Source: Nostoc linckia FACHB-104
GTDB lineage: Bacteria; Cyanobacteriota; Cyanobacteriia; Cyanobacteriales; Nostocaceae
Assembly (NCBI RefSeq): GCF_014696615.1
Contig: NZ_JACJQJ010000024.1
Coordinates: forward strand, 1 to 64,000
Direction of reading: 5' to 3'
Length of the DNA stretch: 64,000 nt
Shown in pieces: positions 1-10,000 of this stretch (the stretch's first letter is position 1; each line of letters begins with the position of its first letter). A program made the position numbers and the translations under genes. A model generated the notes under the pieces. The model searched no databases, was not told where the DNA came from, and saw only the letters and a list, made by a program, of their open reading frames with translations.

Positions 1-179
1 GCCTATTTTATTAAACCAGATTTTCGCCAAGCTTACTGCTTTAGGACGTATTCATAACGTTTCTACAGGCGTTGAACCCTCGTAAATTGGCAGAGGTATT
101 GTTAGTTTTAACCTATTTTTATCCAATTACTCGTGAAATGCACGCTGAAATCATGCTGAAACTCAAACAACGGCAATAG
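1..179 (+). pseudogene. C-terminal remnant of an MFS/GPH-type sugar transporter (partial, frameshifted)
   Basis: The last 33 codons (81-179) read RKLAEVLLVLTYFYPITREM and end HAEIMLKLKQRQ. A hydrophobic final helix followed by YP(I/L)TRxxHAEI is what I know from the C-terminus of glycoside/pentoside/hexuronide-type MFS permeases. The sequence before 81 is open in another frame (codons from base 2, stopping at about 84-86), so the junction near base 80 looks like a frameshift. The gene begins outside the window, so I cannot tell whether the upstream part is intact. The family call rests on a short tail. Confidence 0.35.
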
Positions 180-217
180 AAGGTTGAGTAATTGATGAAA
201 TGATCAATCCTTTTACT

Positions 218-1225
218 TTATTCCACAACTGGAAAGCGCTGCATCATCTCCCCAACTTCCACCGCATTGCCATCGGATGTATAAACCACCCCACCAGACA
301 TCGCTAGTATAATCCTCTGCTTCCTCGCCCACTCAAACCAAGCGCTCACATCCGATGTTACCGTATTTTTCGCCTTAGCCCCACTCTTGCAGCTATTGAT
401 AAATAATCCAGTGGGATTATCGCACCATTCCTCGTGAATTGCTTCTTTCACACGAGCGATCGCACCTTGCACATTCGTCCAATATTTCTTCACCACCCCC
501 AAACAAGGTTCAGGGTTAATCCGCAGTCGCCGCAACTCAGTGCAGACTTCTGCAATCTCGTGCTTGCTGGGCTTATTCATACTTGAATCGACTTCAACTT
601 CTGGCGCGGAAAATATGTCTTCATCAGGATCTATCTCGTCAGTTGAGTCATCTTGTTCTAATTCATCAGCCAAGTGAGTAATTTGGGTTTGCTGTGGTTG
701 TGGAGTTTGACGAACTGACTCCTGGGCGTAATCACAAATATCAGTTTGGGGTGATAGAACCTCTTCTTCCACTTCTTCATACTTTTTTTCCTCAACAGCA
801 TGTTGTTGTGGTTTAGAAGTTTCAGGATCTGATCTCAGATGTGATTCTACAGTGAATTTGGAAGGTTCAGTTTTGCCCTTGCGATGTTCCAATAGCTGAT
901 TGAGTACATCATGGTGTAATTTATACTGCCAAGTTTTATCCTGCCCATTACCTGGATTTTTCTGCTTTTCGATAATACCCATCTCCTCCAGTAAGGCGAT
1001 CGCACTCCGAATAACATGTAAGCTGTGTTCACCCATGAGGTCAGCATAAATTTTCTTGAGTGGTTGATAAACCCAAGGAGTGCGATGATTTTTCAGCTTC
1101 CACTTTGTCCAATGTCTGAAATACTCAATCAACTTTGCAGCACAGAAGTTACCAGTAATTTCTAGATACTCTCGTCGTAATATCACCAGCACAGATATTT
1201 TGTTCGATGAGACAATAGCACTCAT
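218..1225 (-). CDS. Winged-helix replication-initiator-like protein, cyanobacterial accessory type
   Basis: 335 aa. The first ~110 residues form a helix-rich winged-helix-like domain (segments LIEYFRHWTKWKL, WVYQPLKKIYADLMG, VIRSAIALLEEMGIIEKQ), followed by an acidic low-complexity linker at about residues 120-215 and a C-terminal helical part (about 220-335). This architecture is common in Nostoc-type plasmid and element proteins annotated as helix-turn-helix or replication proteins; I know no assigned reaction. The start at 1225 has a purine-rich AAGGAGGTAAAGG upstream, a strong ribosome binding site. It is the first of three minus-strand accessory genes located where nifS would be expected after fdxN. 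It could be a regulator rather than a replication protein. Confidence 0.6.
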   Translation of the reverse strand: MSAIVSSNKISVLVILRREYLEITGNFCAAKLIEYFRHWTKWKLKNHRTPWVYQPLKKIYADLMGEHSLHVIRSAIALLEEMGIIEKQKNPGNGQDKTWQYKLHHDVLNQLLEHRKGKTEPSKFTVESHLRSDPETSKPQQHAVEEKKYEEVEEEVLSPQTDICDYAQESVRQTPQPQQTQITHLADELEQDDSTDEIDPDEDIFSAPEVEVDSSMNKPSKHEIAEVCTELRRLRINPEPCLGVVKKYWTNVQGAIARVKEAIHEEWCDNPTGLFINSCKSGAKAKNTVTSDVSAWFEWARKQRIILAMSGGVVYTSDGNAVEVGEMMQRFPVVE

Positions 1226-1473
1226 CCTTTACCTCCTTGCCAACTTGAAACTTCGTTGACGCAATATCACTTTTGAAAAAATGCATGTAGGATTGAGCAG
1301 CAATTTCTATTACTGCTCACAGTTAGTTTTAGACTGTTACCAATTACTGAACTTGCGCCTCATCCGAAAGAAGCGATCGCTATTCTCTTGGGGTAAGAGT
1401 TCAAGTATTGCAGATATGTATCAGTCGTAGGTAAAAAGTTGCTATTTGATAGCAAATGTTTTTCTAAGCCTAA

Positions 1474-2145
1474 CTACTCTTGTAATGGGAGTTGACCTTG
1501 CTGGTACATTTGTTTAATGTAACTGTGACATCTGGCTGGGCTAATGTCTCGAAAAATCTCTTTGGCGTTAATTATCACCCGCCAGTATAGATTCTCGTAA
1601 TTTCCATAGTCGTAGATAACCCTAGCTATTAGTTGCTCACCAACAAATGCTTCTTGCTCGTAAAAAGAAATTTTCATAATTGTCGGGACTACTGGGACTT
1701 CAGCCAGTTCAACTTGGTCGAATGGGTTGAGTGTGCCATCCTGGTAATGCCATTGAATGTAGCGTAGGTATTTGGCAGATGTAGTGGCGCGGAAAATCTC
1801 CTTGCCATTAACCATAACCAACCAAGGTTGCATAACAAATTCGTCATTATCGTAGACCATGTAAGCTATGAGTTTGTTACCCACGTAGACTTCATGGTGG
1901 TAGAAGTTGATTGCTACTGTTATCAGTTGCGAGGCAATAGCTTCGGCTGTAGCTTGTTCGTCAAGGGTAGTATCAACCACTGTCTGAACCCTGCTGACTT
2001 GATACTCAGCTATGGCATTAATCCAAGCATCCTTGCACCGCTTGTCAAGTACCTCAACGGTGCAGATGATGTCATTGTAGATTTGCTTGAGTCGAGCTAT
2101 GGATTTGTATTGCAGCTGTTGATAGCTATAGATGGTTTGAGTCAT
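1474..2145 (-). CDS. Hypothetical protein with two tandem copies of a ~65-residue domain
   Basis: About 223 aa. I placed the start at 2145 (MTQTIYSYQQLQ) because an AGGA lies just upstream; the longer frame to 2217 runs through a GCGATCGC-containing spacer. The N-terminal ~75 residues are helical. Two homologous blocks follow: INFYHHEVYVGNKLIAYMVYD ... VNGKEIFRATT and ISFYEQEAFVGEQLIARVIYD ... INAKEIFRDIS, each ending with a tyrosine-rich helix and YQ(D/Q)G. The duplication is clear in the sequence; I do not recognise the family and assign no function. It sits between the replication-like protein and the XRE regulator on the same strand. Confidence 0.6.
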   Translation of the reverse strand: MTQTIYSYQQLQYKSIARLKQIYNDIICTVEVLDKRCKDAWINAIAEYQVSRVQTVVDTTLDEQATAEAIASQLITVAINFYHHEVYVGNKLIAYMVYDNDEFVMQPWLVMVNGKEIFRATTSAKYLRYIQWHYQDGTLNPFDQVELAEVPVVPTIMKISFYEQEAFVGEQLIARVIYDYGNYENLYWRVIINAKEIFRDISPARCHSYIKQMYQQGQLPLQE

Positions 2146-2255
2146 AATGGTATTTCCTGTTAAAGGATTAAAAGGCGATCGCACAAGTTTTCCAGGCTCT
2201 GAGCGATCGCCTTTCACTTTGACATTATCTAAAATAACAACTCAGAGTACAAAAA

Positions 2256-2540
2256 TCAACTCTTAGTACAAACTATTGTTGTGACTTCAACACGCAAGTC
2301 ATAAATTATCTCAATCAATTCAACATCAAGGGTTTTAGCAATTGTAGTGATAATTTTCGTGGAAACAGAGGCGGCTTCACCGTTTTCCAGTTTTCTGATG
2401 TACTCTTGTGAGCATTCAACACCTTGCTGAGAAACAGCATCTGCAATTTCGCGTCTAGACCTTTTACCGCGCAATAATTTTAGAGTTTCGCCACACTCTT
2501 TGTTCCACGCCAGCATGACAACCCATTCCAGCGGAACCAT
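2256..2540 (-). CDS. XRE-family helix-turn-helix transcriptional regulator
   Basis: 94 aa with one Cro/C1-type helix-turn-helix: LKLLRGKRSRREIADAVSQQ as helices 1-2 and QEYIRKLENGEAASVSTKII as the recognition helix and helix 4. The start at 2540 (MVPLEWVVM) is preferred to 2591 because AGAGGT lies at good distance before it. Such small single-domain repressors are typical of mobile or plasmid-derived DNA, which fits its two accessory neighbours. Target genes cannot be inferred from the sequence. Confidence 0.8.
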   Translation of the reverse strand: MVPLEWVVMLAWNKECGETLKLLRGKRSRREIADAVSQQGVECSQEYIRKLENGEAASVSTKIITTIAKTLDVELIEIIYDLRVEVTTIVCTKS

Positions 2541-2789
2541 AATTACCTCTTTGAAATTCCTAGTTCTTATATTTGTACTTTCAGTTGTCATGTAGCAAGA
2601 TATTTTTGTACCGTGAGTGTCAGCTAACCAGTTTAGTTATACAAGAATTTATAGGCGGCATGAGTATTCAAGTCGTCATTTTGGCGTTAACTTCATTTTC
2701 TTGTAAGTACTTGTAAGTAATAGTTACAATTTTCATTTATTGTTGAGTAGCCATTTCGTTTATAGTGGGCTGTCCTCAACGCATCTTTA

Positions 2790-3107
2790 TTAGTTTGATA
2801 GTGTAAACTTCTGAGAATAACAGTTAAACCAACGTTCCCAATAATCTTCTTTATTAGTTAACTTCGCTAAAACGCGGTTGTAATTGGCAAACCAACCTTC
2901 CCAATAATCTGTGGGTTGTTTAACGCAACCATCACAAGTGGGGCAACCGGCTTGACATTGAGGTACTGTATGAATACTACCGACGCAGTTTGTGCAAAGT
3001 TCGGGGTCTATCCAGCGATTACCATCAACTATTTTGATTGCACCAGTAGGGCATACAGACAGACACAAATCACAGGAAATGCATTGGCCAGTAATTTTGT
3101 AAGCCAT
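2790..3107 (-). CDS. fdxN: FdxN, 2[4Fe-4S] ferredoxin of the nif operon (3' end possibly altered)
   Basis: 105 aa from MAYKITGQC at 3107, with AAGGAG just upstream. A first cluster motif CxxCxxCxxxCP (CISCDLCLSVCP) is followed by CTNC and a cysteine-rich segment (CQAGCPTCDGC), as in the bacterial-type ferredoxin of the cyanobacterial nifB-fdxN-nifS-nifU operon. Family role: electron carrier for nitrogenase cofactor biosynthesis. The tail YWERWFNCYSQ is conserved in FdxN as I know it, then ends FTLSN-stop. nifS does not follow; an XRE gene does. A TATTC lies at 2815-2819 (minus strand), the same five bases as the recombination core of the Anabaena PCC 7120 fdxN element, so the 3' end may be the edge of an inserted element. 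Confidence 0.9.
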   Translation of the reverse strand: MAYKITGQCISCDLCLSVCPTGAIKIVDGNRWIDPELCTNCVGSIHTVPQCQAGCPTCDGCVKQPTDYWEGWFANYNRVLAKLTNKEDYWERWFNCYSQKFTLSN

Positions 3108-3120
3108 GACTAAGCTCCTT

Positions 3121-3191
3121 TTGGGGATTGGGCATTGGGGATTGGGCATTGGGGATTGGGCATTGGGTACTGGGGGATTGGGTACTGGGTA
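3121..3191. repeat. 14-bp (double-heptamer) tandem repeat between nifB and fdxN
   Basis: Three near-perfect copies of GGGGATTGGGCATT followed by degenerate GGGATTGGGTACTG copies, then CCAGTCCCTAGTCCCTAATC-like heptamers up to 3234. These are the short tandemly repeated repetitive sequences (STRR) of Nostocales. The run occupies most of the 127-bp spacer between nifB and fdxN. Confidence 0.85.
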
Positions 3192-3234
3192 AACTCTTCC
3201 CAGTCCCTAGTCCCTAATCCTTAATCCCTAGTCC

Positions 3235-4683
3235 CTATTTGCCTAGTCCTTCGACATATTGCTCGTAATATTCCAAAGCAACTTTCTCAATTACGTCGTA
3301 AGCTTCAACAGTCTGTATACCAGCTTTGTGCAATTCTTCTTTGGGACAGTTCCCAATCTTGGAGACCAAAACCGCTTGGCAATCTGCGATCGCTTTAATA
3401 ATGTTGTCTAGAGTGGCTTCTTCTCCAAACCCACCTTGGCAATAGTGGTCGATTTTGCGGTGACTGATAAAGCGTACTTCACTACCATCCACTTCGTAAA
3501 TCTGGAATTCTTTCGCATGACCGAAGTGTTGGTTAACTAATCCACTACCTTTGGTTGCAACTGCAACTAGAATTTTCGGTTTGTTAGCAAAATTCTTGCC
3601 AGCTAGCGCCTTTTCTTTGGCTGCTTTAATTTCTTGTTTAAATTTCTCAATACCTTCGTGAACTTCTTGGCGTTGTTCCAAGTTATATTCGGGAGCCATT
3701 TCCAAGAATTTATCTTTGGTAAATTCTTGGCTGCGGTCTTCTCCTAACAATCCTACAGCATCGGCTCGGCATTGACGACAGTGACGCATCATTTTCATGT
3801 TGCCGGCACAGTTGTCTTGAACTTCTTTGAGTTCTTTGGTTGTGGGGCCGCGCTGACCGGTTAAACCGAAGTGTGTGCCGTGTTCTGGTGCAGAAATCAA
3901 CGGCATGATGTTGTGGAGGAATGCGCCATTTTCACGAATGAATTTATTTACTTCTACCAAGTGCTGGTCATTGATTCCCGGAATCATTACCGAGTTGACT
4001 TTACACAAGATATCGGCTTCTTTGAGGGCTTGCAATCCTTCCATCTGCTTTTCTAGCAGAATTCTCGCTCCCTCAACACCTTTATAACGCTTACGCTTGT
4101 AGTGAACCCAAGAATAAATCTGTGCGCCGATTTCTGGGTCAATAGTGTTAAGGGTAATAGTAACGTGATCTATATTGAGTTGTTTAATGCGATCGACATA
4201 TTCGGTCAGCATCAAACCATTGGTTGATAAGCACAACTTAATATCTGGTGCTTTATCTGCAATTAACTCAAAGGTGCGGAAAGTTTTTTCTGGATTCGCC
4301 AACGGATCACCAGGGCCAGCAATTCCCAAGACTGTCATTTGGGGAATCTTACCTGCAATCACCAATACTTTGTGGGCTGCTTCTTCTGGGGTGAGTAACT
4401 CGCTAACCACACCAGGACGGCTTTCGTTAGCACAGTCATATTTTCGATTGCAATAGTTGCATTGAATGTTACAGGCGGGTGCAACTGCAACGTGCATTCT
4501 AGCGTAGTGGTGGTGTGCGTCTTCGCTATAGCAGGGATGTTTGGCAATGCGTTCCTTGAGTTTTTCGTCCATTTCCACGGTGGTGCTGCTTTTGCTGTCG
4601 CATCCGCAACCACCTGATTTGGCTTGGGTAGTGGTGGGTTCCTGATTGGAGGAGGTGAGGAGTCCTGTAGACGGTGGTGTCAT
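3235..4683 (-). CDS. nifB: NifB, radical-SAM FeMo-cofactor biosynthesis protein
   Basis: 482 aa from MTPPSTGLL (ATG 4683; the longer frame needs a TTG). NifB builds NifB-co, the 8Fe-9S-carbide core of the FeMo cofactor. The radical-SAM CxxxCxxC motif is C71, C75, C78 (CNIQCNYC); [12 protein letters not shown] and the C-terminal [10 protein letters not shown] motif are present. Residues from about 370 form the NifX/NafY-like domain ([20 protein letters not shown]). A cysteine-rich N-terminal GGCGC precedes the core. First gene of a minus-strand nif operon with fdxN. The ~400-bp leader and the upstream box array at 5084-5290 are listed separately. Length and motifs are complete, so it should be functional. 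Confidence 0.98.
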   Translation of the reverse strand: MTPPSTGLLTSSNQEPTTTQAKSGGCGCDSKSSTTVEMDEKLKERIAKHPCYSEDAHHHYARMHVAVAPACNIQCNYCNRKYDCANESRPGVVSELLTPEEAAHKVLVIAGKIPQMTVLGIAGPGDPLANPEKTFRTFELIADKAPDIKLCLSTNGLMLTEYVDRIKQLNIDHVTITLNTIDPEIGAQIYSWVHYKRKRYKGVEGARILLEKQMEGLQALKEADILCKVNSVMIPGINDQHLVEVNKFIRENGAFLHNIMPLISAPEHGTHFGLTGQRGPTTKELKEVQDNCAGNMKMMRHCRQCRADAVGLLGEDRSQEFTKDKFLEMAPEYNLEQRQEVHEGIEKFKQEIKAAKEKALAGKNFANKPKILVAVATKGSGLVNQHFGHAKEFQIYEVDGSEVRFISHRKIDHYCQGGFGEEATLDNIIKAIADCQAVLVSKIGNCPKEELHKAGIQTVEAYDVIEKVALEYYEQYVEGLGK

Positions 4684-5069
4684 TGAATTTCGCAAGGGTC
4701 GGTGGACTGGCTTGCCACTGTGAGAGATGCCGTTGCTACTCTTTACTGCCTAGGAATCGAAGTCGCGGATTCTACTCGTTATTCGCAAGAATTTACTCTT
4801 TTGCGAAGTGATACTGATGAGAATCATCAAATATTAGAGTAAAGCAGGCTTACAATCCTTGATTTTCGGCTGGTGTGTCAACGTTTGGGTCGTGGGTAGA
4901 ATTTGTGTGTACAGCCCTTACAGCCGCGACTTCTATTCACAGAGGCATGGTGCTATCTCATCCCTCCACTCACTTTTCGCTTTTGTTTAGAAGCGTTAAG
5001 TGATTGGCGATATATGATTTATAGCAGCCATTTTTCACGTCTGCTGGCTTGTAACTAGGATAGAATTTA

Positions 5070-5290
5070 TTGGATTTATTAAGTTTGTACTCAAATTTTT
5101 TCAGCCAGATTTTTCAGGCGTTACAAGAATTAAAAATTTTTTTTTCGGGTAGAGGTTCTAGTATTTTTAGATTGGGGTACAAGTATTTATAGAGTGGGGT
5201 ACAGGATTTCTTTGTACTCAGCCAAAACCCTTCACCCACAAGGGTTAGAACTTGATTTTAGATTGTTTTCAGACATTTATGTCTGTACTC
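5070..5290 (-). promoter_or_regulatory. nifB upstream activating region (candidate CnfR/PatB target)
   Basis: Read on the minus strand: GAGTAC at 5290; AAGGGTTTTG at 5232-5223; GAGTACAAA at 5219-5211; then three boxes exactly 22 bp apart, GTACCCC (from 5202), GTACCCC (from 5180) and degenerate GAACCTC (from 5158); then GAGTACAAACTTAAT with ATCCAATAA (5092-5070). The same ordered set occurs upstream of cysE at 19871-20090. In cyanobacteria nifB and nifP promoters are known targets of the activator CnfR (PatB); assigning these boxes to CnfR is inference, their conservation is directly visible. Confidence 0.7.
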
Positions 5291-5348
5291 AACCATCTCC
5301 CGAACCTCGCCCAAAGCTAGTAGTGATAGGGGATTGAGGGGGGAAAAA

Positions 5349-5377
5349 CTGGAGTAGTCTACGTCGTTCTACTCCAG
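5349..5377. other. 9-bp inverted repeat in the nifB-oxidoreductase intergenic region
   Basis: CTGGAGTAG (5349-5357) and CTACTCCAG (5369-5377) form a perfect 9-bp stem with an 11-nt loop. No T-run follows on either strand, so it is not a clear terminator. It lies 60 bp beyond the nifB box array. The rest of 5378-5729 is AT-rich (poly-T at 5409-5420) with a TTGGTGTT-type repeat at 5610-5650 and no gene that I can support. Confidence 0.4.
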
Positions 5378-5729
5378 ATACGTGCGAAATTCAATTCTGT
5401 ATCCAACATATCATTTTTTTTTTGGTAAAAATGTAATTCATATTGTTTTAATCTTTCATTAAAAATAATATGCAATAACGTCAATAATCCTTGCTATATA
5501 AAGCTTATATAAAGGTCTATGTATCTACATTAATGCATATTATTGTCAAAAACTTAATTTTTTATCCTAAATTTTTCTTTTTCTAAAGAAGTCAAAACAA
5601 GCATTTTTACTTGGTTTGGTGTTGGGCGTTGGGTGTTTGGTGTTTGTTTCCCCTTTCACCTTGTCCCCCAATCTCTAATCCCAACTACACTGTATTCATA
5701 GGCAAAAACAGGGTAGCAGGAGGAATGGG

Positions 5730-6674
5730 ATGAAAGCTGTTGTTATCCGCCGCTATGGGTCTGCTGAGGTGTTGCAGTATGAGGATGTGGAGCAACCGAC
5801 GATTAAGGCTGACCAATTACTCGTGAAGATTCACGCTAGTAGTGTTAATCCTGTTGATTGGAAAATTCGCCAGGGAATGTTGCGATCGCTCATCTGGAAA
5901 AAATTCCCGATGATTTTGGGCTTTGATTTGGCTGGGGAAGTTGTAGAGGTTGGTTCTGCGGTTAAAGGTTTTCAGCCTGGAGACGCTATTTATGGGAGTA
6001 CTGCTTTACCTGGAGGCGCTTATGCAGAGTTTGCGGCTGTCTCTGCAAATTTAGTGGCTCCCAAACCGACGAACTTGAGCTATGAACAAGCAGCCGTTGT
6101 TCCTTTAGCTGCACTCACAGCTTTGCAAGCGCTGCGAGACCAGGGTAATATTCAGGCAGGACAAAGTGTTTTGATTAATGGTGCTGCTGGTGGTGTGGGG
6201 ATTTTTGCAGTGCAAATAGCCAAGGCTTTGGGTACTGAGGTAACGGGAGTTTGCAGTACGAAGAACTTGGATATGGTGAAATCTTTGGGAGCAGATAGGG
6301 TAATTGACTATACACAACAGGACTTTACTAAAGACACAAGCTCCTATGACATTATTTTCGATGTTGTAGGTAAGCGATCGCCTGCTGATTGCCAACGAGT
6401 ACTTAAACCTAATGGTGTATACATCACAACCCTACCCAACGCTGAAAGTTTTGTGCAGAGTATTTTAACGACCTTCTTACCTGGTAAAAAGGTCAAATTT
6501 ATCATAGAAAAACCCAATACTAAAGACTTACTTTATCTAAAAGATTTGATTGAAGTGGGTAAAATTTATGTTGTGATTCACCGCACATATCCCTTACAAG
6601 AATTAGCAGCGGCGCATACAGAAAGTGAAACAGAACGTGCTGTGGGGAAAATAGCTATTACAGTTACTCTTTGA
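5730..6674 (+). CDS. Medium-chain NAD(P)-dependent oxidoreductase (quinone oxidoreductase / zinc-free ADH type)
   Basis: 314 aa. The N-terminal GroES-like domain (MKAVVIRRYGSAEVLQYEDV, then VKIHASSVNPVDWKIRQGM) and a Rossmann domain with VLINGAAGGVGIFAVQIAKA at about residues 145-165 are the signature of the MDR quinone oxidoreductase-like group; zinc-ligand cysteines are absent. Such enzymes reduce quinones or enones with NADPH; the substrate here is unknown. The start is supported by AGGAGG 6-8 bp upstream. It is transcribed away from nifB and has no obvious nif role. AP(K)PTNLSYEQAA and the C-terminal AHTESETERAVGKIAI segment complete a full-length protein. Confidence 0.88.
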   Translation: MKAVVIRRYGSAEVLQYEDVEQPTIKADQLLVKIHASSVNPVDWKIRQGMLRSLIWKKFPMILGFDLAGEVVEVGSAVKGFQPGDAIYGSTALPGGAYAEFAAVSANLVAPKPTNLSYEQAAVVPLAALTALQALRDQGNIQAGQSVLINGAAGGVGIFAVQIAKALGTEVTGVCSTKNLDMVKSLGADRVIDYTQQDFTKDTSSYDIIFDVVGKRSPADCQRVLKPNGVYITTLPNAESFVQSILTTFLPGKKVKFIIEKPNTKDLLYLKDLIEVGKIYVVIHRTYPLQELAAAHTESETERAVGKIAITVTL

Positions 6675-7032
6675 GCCAGATTTACTAATTTGATACATAT
6701 GATACATATCTATTCTGTGCGAGTAGTCAAGAGTCCAAAGCCTAAGTTCGTTAATTCATATGACAAATAAACTGAGAAGATTTAAACTTTTTACACCATT
6801 TCCAGAAAATTTTGATAGAATTCACTCTTCCATCTTCTTTATCCTGGTTTGCAAAATGTATCAATTTTACAGGAAAACGGTATTTAACCCCTGCATACTC
6901 AGACCCTACACCACTTATTAATCAAGCATTTTGTCGATTTTTACCGATAATTAGGCAATCAATCGAGAAATTGCTATATTGTAGCAATATAGTGTATATA
7001 CTTATATCCAAATATCTAGTAATACTAAACCT
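6675..7032. other. 358-bp intergenic region, no gene seen
   Basis: AT-rich spacer between the oxidoreductase and the NACHT gene. A 75-codon open frame (6812-7039) has no family features and overlaps the NACHT start, so I treat it as chance. Direct tandem TGATACATA(T) copies occur at about 6692-6710. No terminator hairpin is obvious. Confidence 0.5.
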
Positions 7033-10000
7033 ATGCTGAACTGGTTAACTGTTTGGGGAGCAATTCAGGCTGTCGGGTTGATTTTTAAGGTCATTTTGGA
7101 AGATATTGCCAAAGAAGTTGCTACAGATGGGACAAAGAATTTATTGCATGGTATCCCGAATAAAGTTTTAAATCAATTACCAAAAGAAGAGCTAGGAATT
7201 ACTGCTGGTAAGGCATTAAAAGAATTTTTACAGCTAGTACAACAGCAGTTAAAAGTGCGTTGCAAACTTTCTGACGATGAAATTAAAAGCTACACCGAAG
7301 ATGTCAGGAAATTTATTAAAGATAAGTCTGTCAGAGAAGTTCTAGGTCAGGCTTTTGATATTCATTGTGAACATTTAAATGCTAAATCATTAGAAGAAGC
7401 TTGGCAAAGACTACGCCTACAATCTCTACCTTATAGATTTAACTGGCAAATTTTAATAGATCAGTATCTGATACAAGTTCAAGAATTGCTTTTGGAGTCA
7501 GATACATTACGCTTTTTCTTAACATCGGAACAATCAGCGAATTTGGCTGAAAATGCTGGAGTAAAAATCGATCAGATTGTGAACTTTAACCTAGCTAAAT
7601 ATCAGGAAGCTATTCGGGAAATCTATGGTGACATCAAGCTAGATAGTTTAGATACTAGCGGTTATGCTTACAGGAATCTGAATTTATGGCGAATGTTTAT
7701 CCCTCAAAATGTGCGAGAAACTCATCAATTTCTACCACAACTTCATGAACTCCCAAAAGAACATTTTAGGCGATTGCGAGAAAGTGATGAATTAGCAGGA
7801 GAGAAACTTCTTTATTTGGAACAGCCAATACGCTCAGTATTAGACATAATCCACGATCAGCATATTTACAAATATGTTGTAATCTTGGGATATCCTGGTT
7901 CGGGTAAATCTACATTGTTGCAATATTTAGCCTTAAACTGGGCAGAATCTTCTCAAGAGAATTTAATGTTATTCCCAATTCCCTTGCTAATTGAATTACG
8001 TAATTATATGCGGCTCCGAGAAACTGGAGAATGTGAAAATTTTATAGATTTTTGTACCCAATGTAGGAATACAATTGCCCAATTAAATCAAGTTAAATTG
8101 CATGAGCAGTTAAAAGCTGGTAATGCGTTGGTAATGTTTGATGGTTTAGATGAAGTATTTGACCTCAGACTACGCGATGAGATAATTAATGATATTCATA
8201 GCTTTATTAATGATTATCCTTATGTGCAGGTGATAGTTACTTCTCGGATTATTGGATATGAACCACAACGATTCAGTAATGCTAATTTTTATCACTTTAT
8301 TTTACAAGATTTAGAACCAGAACAGATTCATGATTTTATTGATCGTTGGCATGAGCTAACTTTTAATGATGTAGAAGATAAAGTGAGAAAAAGAGAACGT
8401 CTGCAAGAAGCAATTAATACAGTCAAATCGATTGCAGAATTAGCAGGAAATCCCCTGTTATTAACGATGATGGCAATTTTAAATCGTAATCAAGAACTGC
8501 CACGAGATAGAAACGAACTTTATAATCAAGCATCCAAGGTATTACTACATCAATGGGATGTAGAACGCGCTTTAGTCGCAGGTAATCGTGTAGACAAAAA
8601 AACTATTGATTATAAAGATAAACAAGCCATACTCCGTCAAGTTGCTTATTATATGCAAAATAGCCATCCCGGATTGGCAGGTAATTTAATTAAAGAAAAT
8701 CAGTTAGAAAGAATTTTAATTGATTATTTAACAACTAGAGAATTTGAGCGACCTAGAGAAGTAGCACAGTTGATGATTAATCAAATGCGGACTCGTAACT
8801 TTATGTTATCTTTTCTAGGTGCAGACTATTATGCTTTTGTACATCGGACATTTTTGGAATATTTCTGCGCTTGGGAGTTTGTTTGGCAGTTTAAAGAAAC
8901 ACAAACTCTGACTATAGAGCAGCTGAAATATGAAGTGTTTGGTCAACACTGGCAAGATGAAATTTGGCATGAATTATTGCTGCTAATATCGGCAATGATT
9001 GAGCCAAAATTTGTAGGTGAAATTTTAGTGTATTTAATGGCACAGAATGGTGAAGAGTTTGAATTTAGAAACTTATTTTTAGCAGCTAAATGTCTAGCAG
9101 AAGTCAGAAATCGTTCAGGGATTATCTCAATAGCCAATCAATTATTTGAGCATTTAAATGCTTTAACTCAATATGACCTCTCATACTATTATGTACCTTA
9201 TCAAGATGAAGAAGCAACAAAGTTAGTTCATGAAATTCGCACTCAAGCAGTTGCAGCAATCGCTATGACTTGGGCAGAATCTTCTGATACTAAAATCTGG
9301 CTGCAACAATATGCTGCTAGTAATGATGATAGTGATGTGCGCTGTGCAGCAGTGGAAGGATTTGCTCACAGTTTCAAAGATGATCCTAATACTAAAACTT
9401 GGCTACAAGAACGCGCCATTAATGACGCTCATTGGGCTGTCAGACGTGCAGCGGTGCAAGAATTCGCCCGTGGGGTTAAAGATGATCCGGACAACAAAAC
9501 TTGGCTACAACAACGGGCTGTTCATGACGATCATTGGGCTGTGCGTGTTGTCGCAATACAAGAATTGGCTCGCAGTTTTCCTAACGATCCGGACAACAAA
9601 ACTTGGCTACAACAACGGGCTGTTCATGATGATCACTGGGCTGTGCGTGTTGTCGCAGTGCAAGAATTCGTCCGCAGTTTCCCCAACGATCGCAATACTA
9701 AAACCTGCTTGCAGCAACAGGCTAGCAATGATGATGACGAAGGGTTAGGCTGCAGCTTTCAATACGATCCCGACACAAAAATCTGGCTGCAACAACGTGC
9801 TATTCAAGATAATCATTGGGCTGTGCGAGTTGTAGCAGTGCAAGAATTAGCTCACATTTTCCCAGAGGAATCCGATACCAAAAATTGGTTACAACAACGC
9901 GCTATCAACGATGATGATAGTGATGTGAGACGTGTAGCACTGGAAGGATTAGCCCGCAGCTTTCCAGATCATAGTGACATCAAATTGATTCTTAAACAAA

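Noticed and set aside
2702-2745. Possible NtcA site GTAAGTAATAGTTAC near fdxN
   Set aside because: The spacer is nine, not eight, bases and it lies downstream of fdxN, not at a promoter.
3121-3234. CRISPR-like direct repeats between nifB and fdxN
   Set aside because: The units are contiguous 14-bp tandem repeats without unique spacers.
6812-7039. 75-codon plus-strand frame before the NACHT gene
   Set aside because: No family features, overlaps the NACHT start and has no ribosome binding site.
9311-9748. 145-codon plus-strand alternative frame inside the NACHT gene
   Set aside because: It is a by-product of the 102-bp repeats; the main frame carries the conserved motifs.
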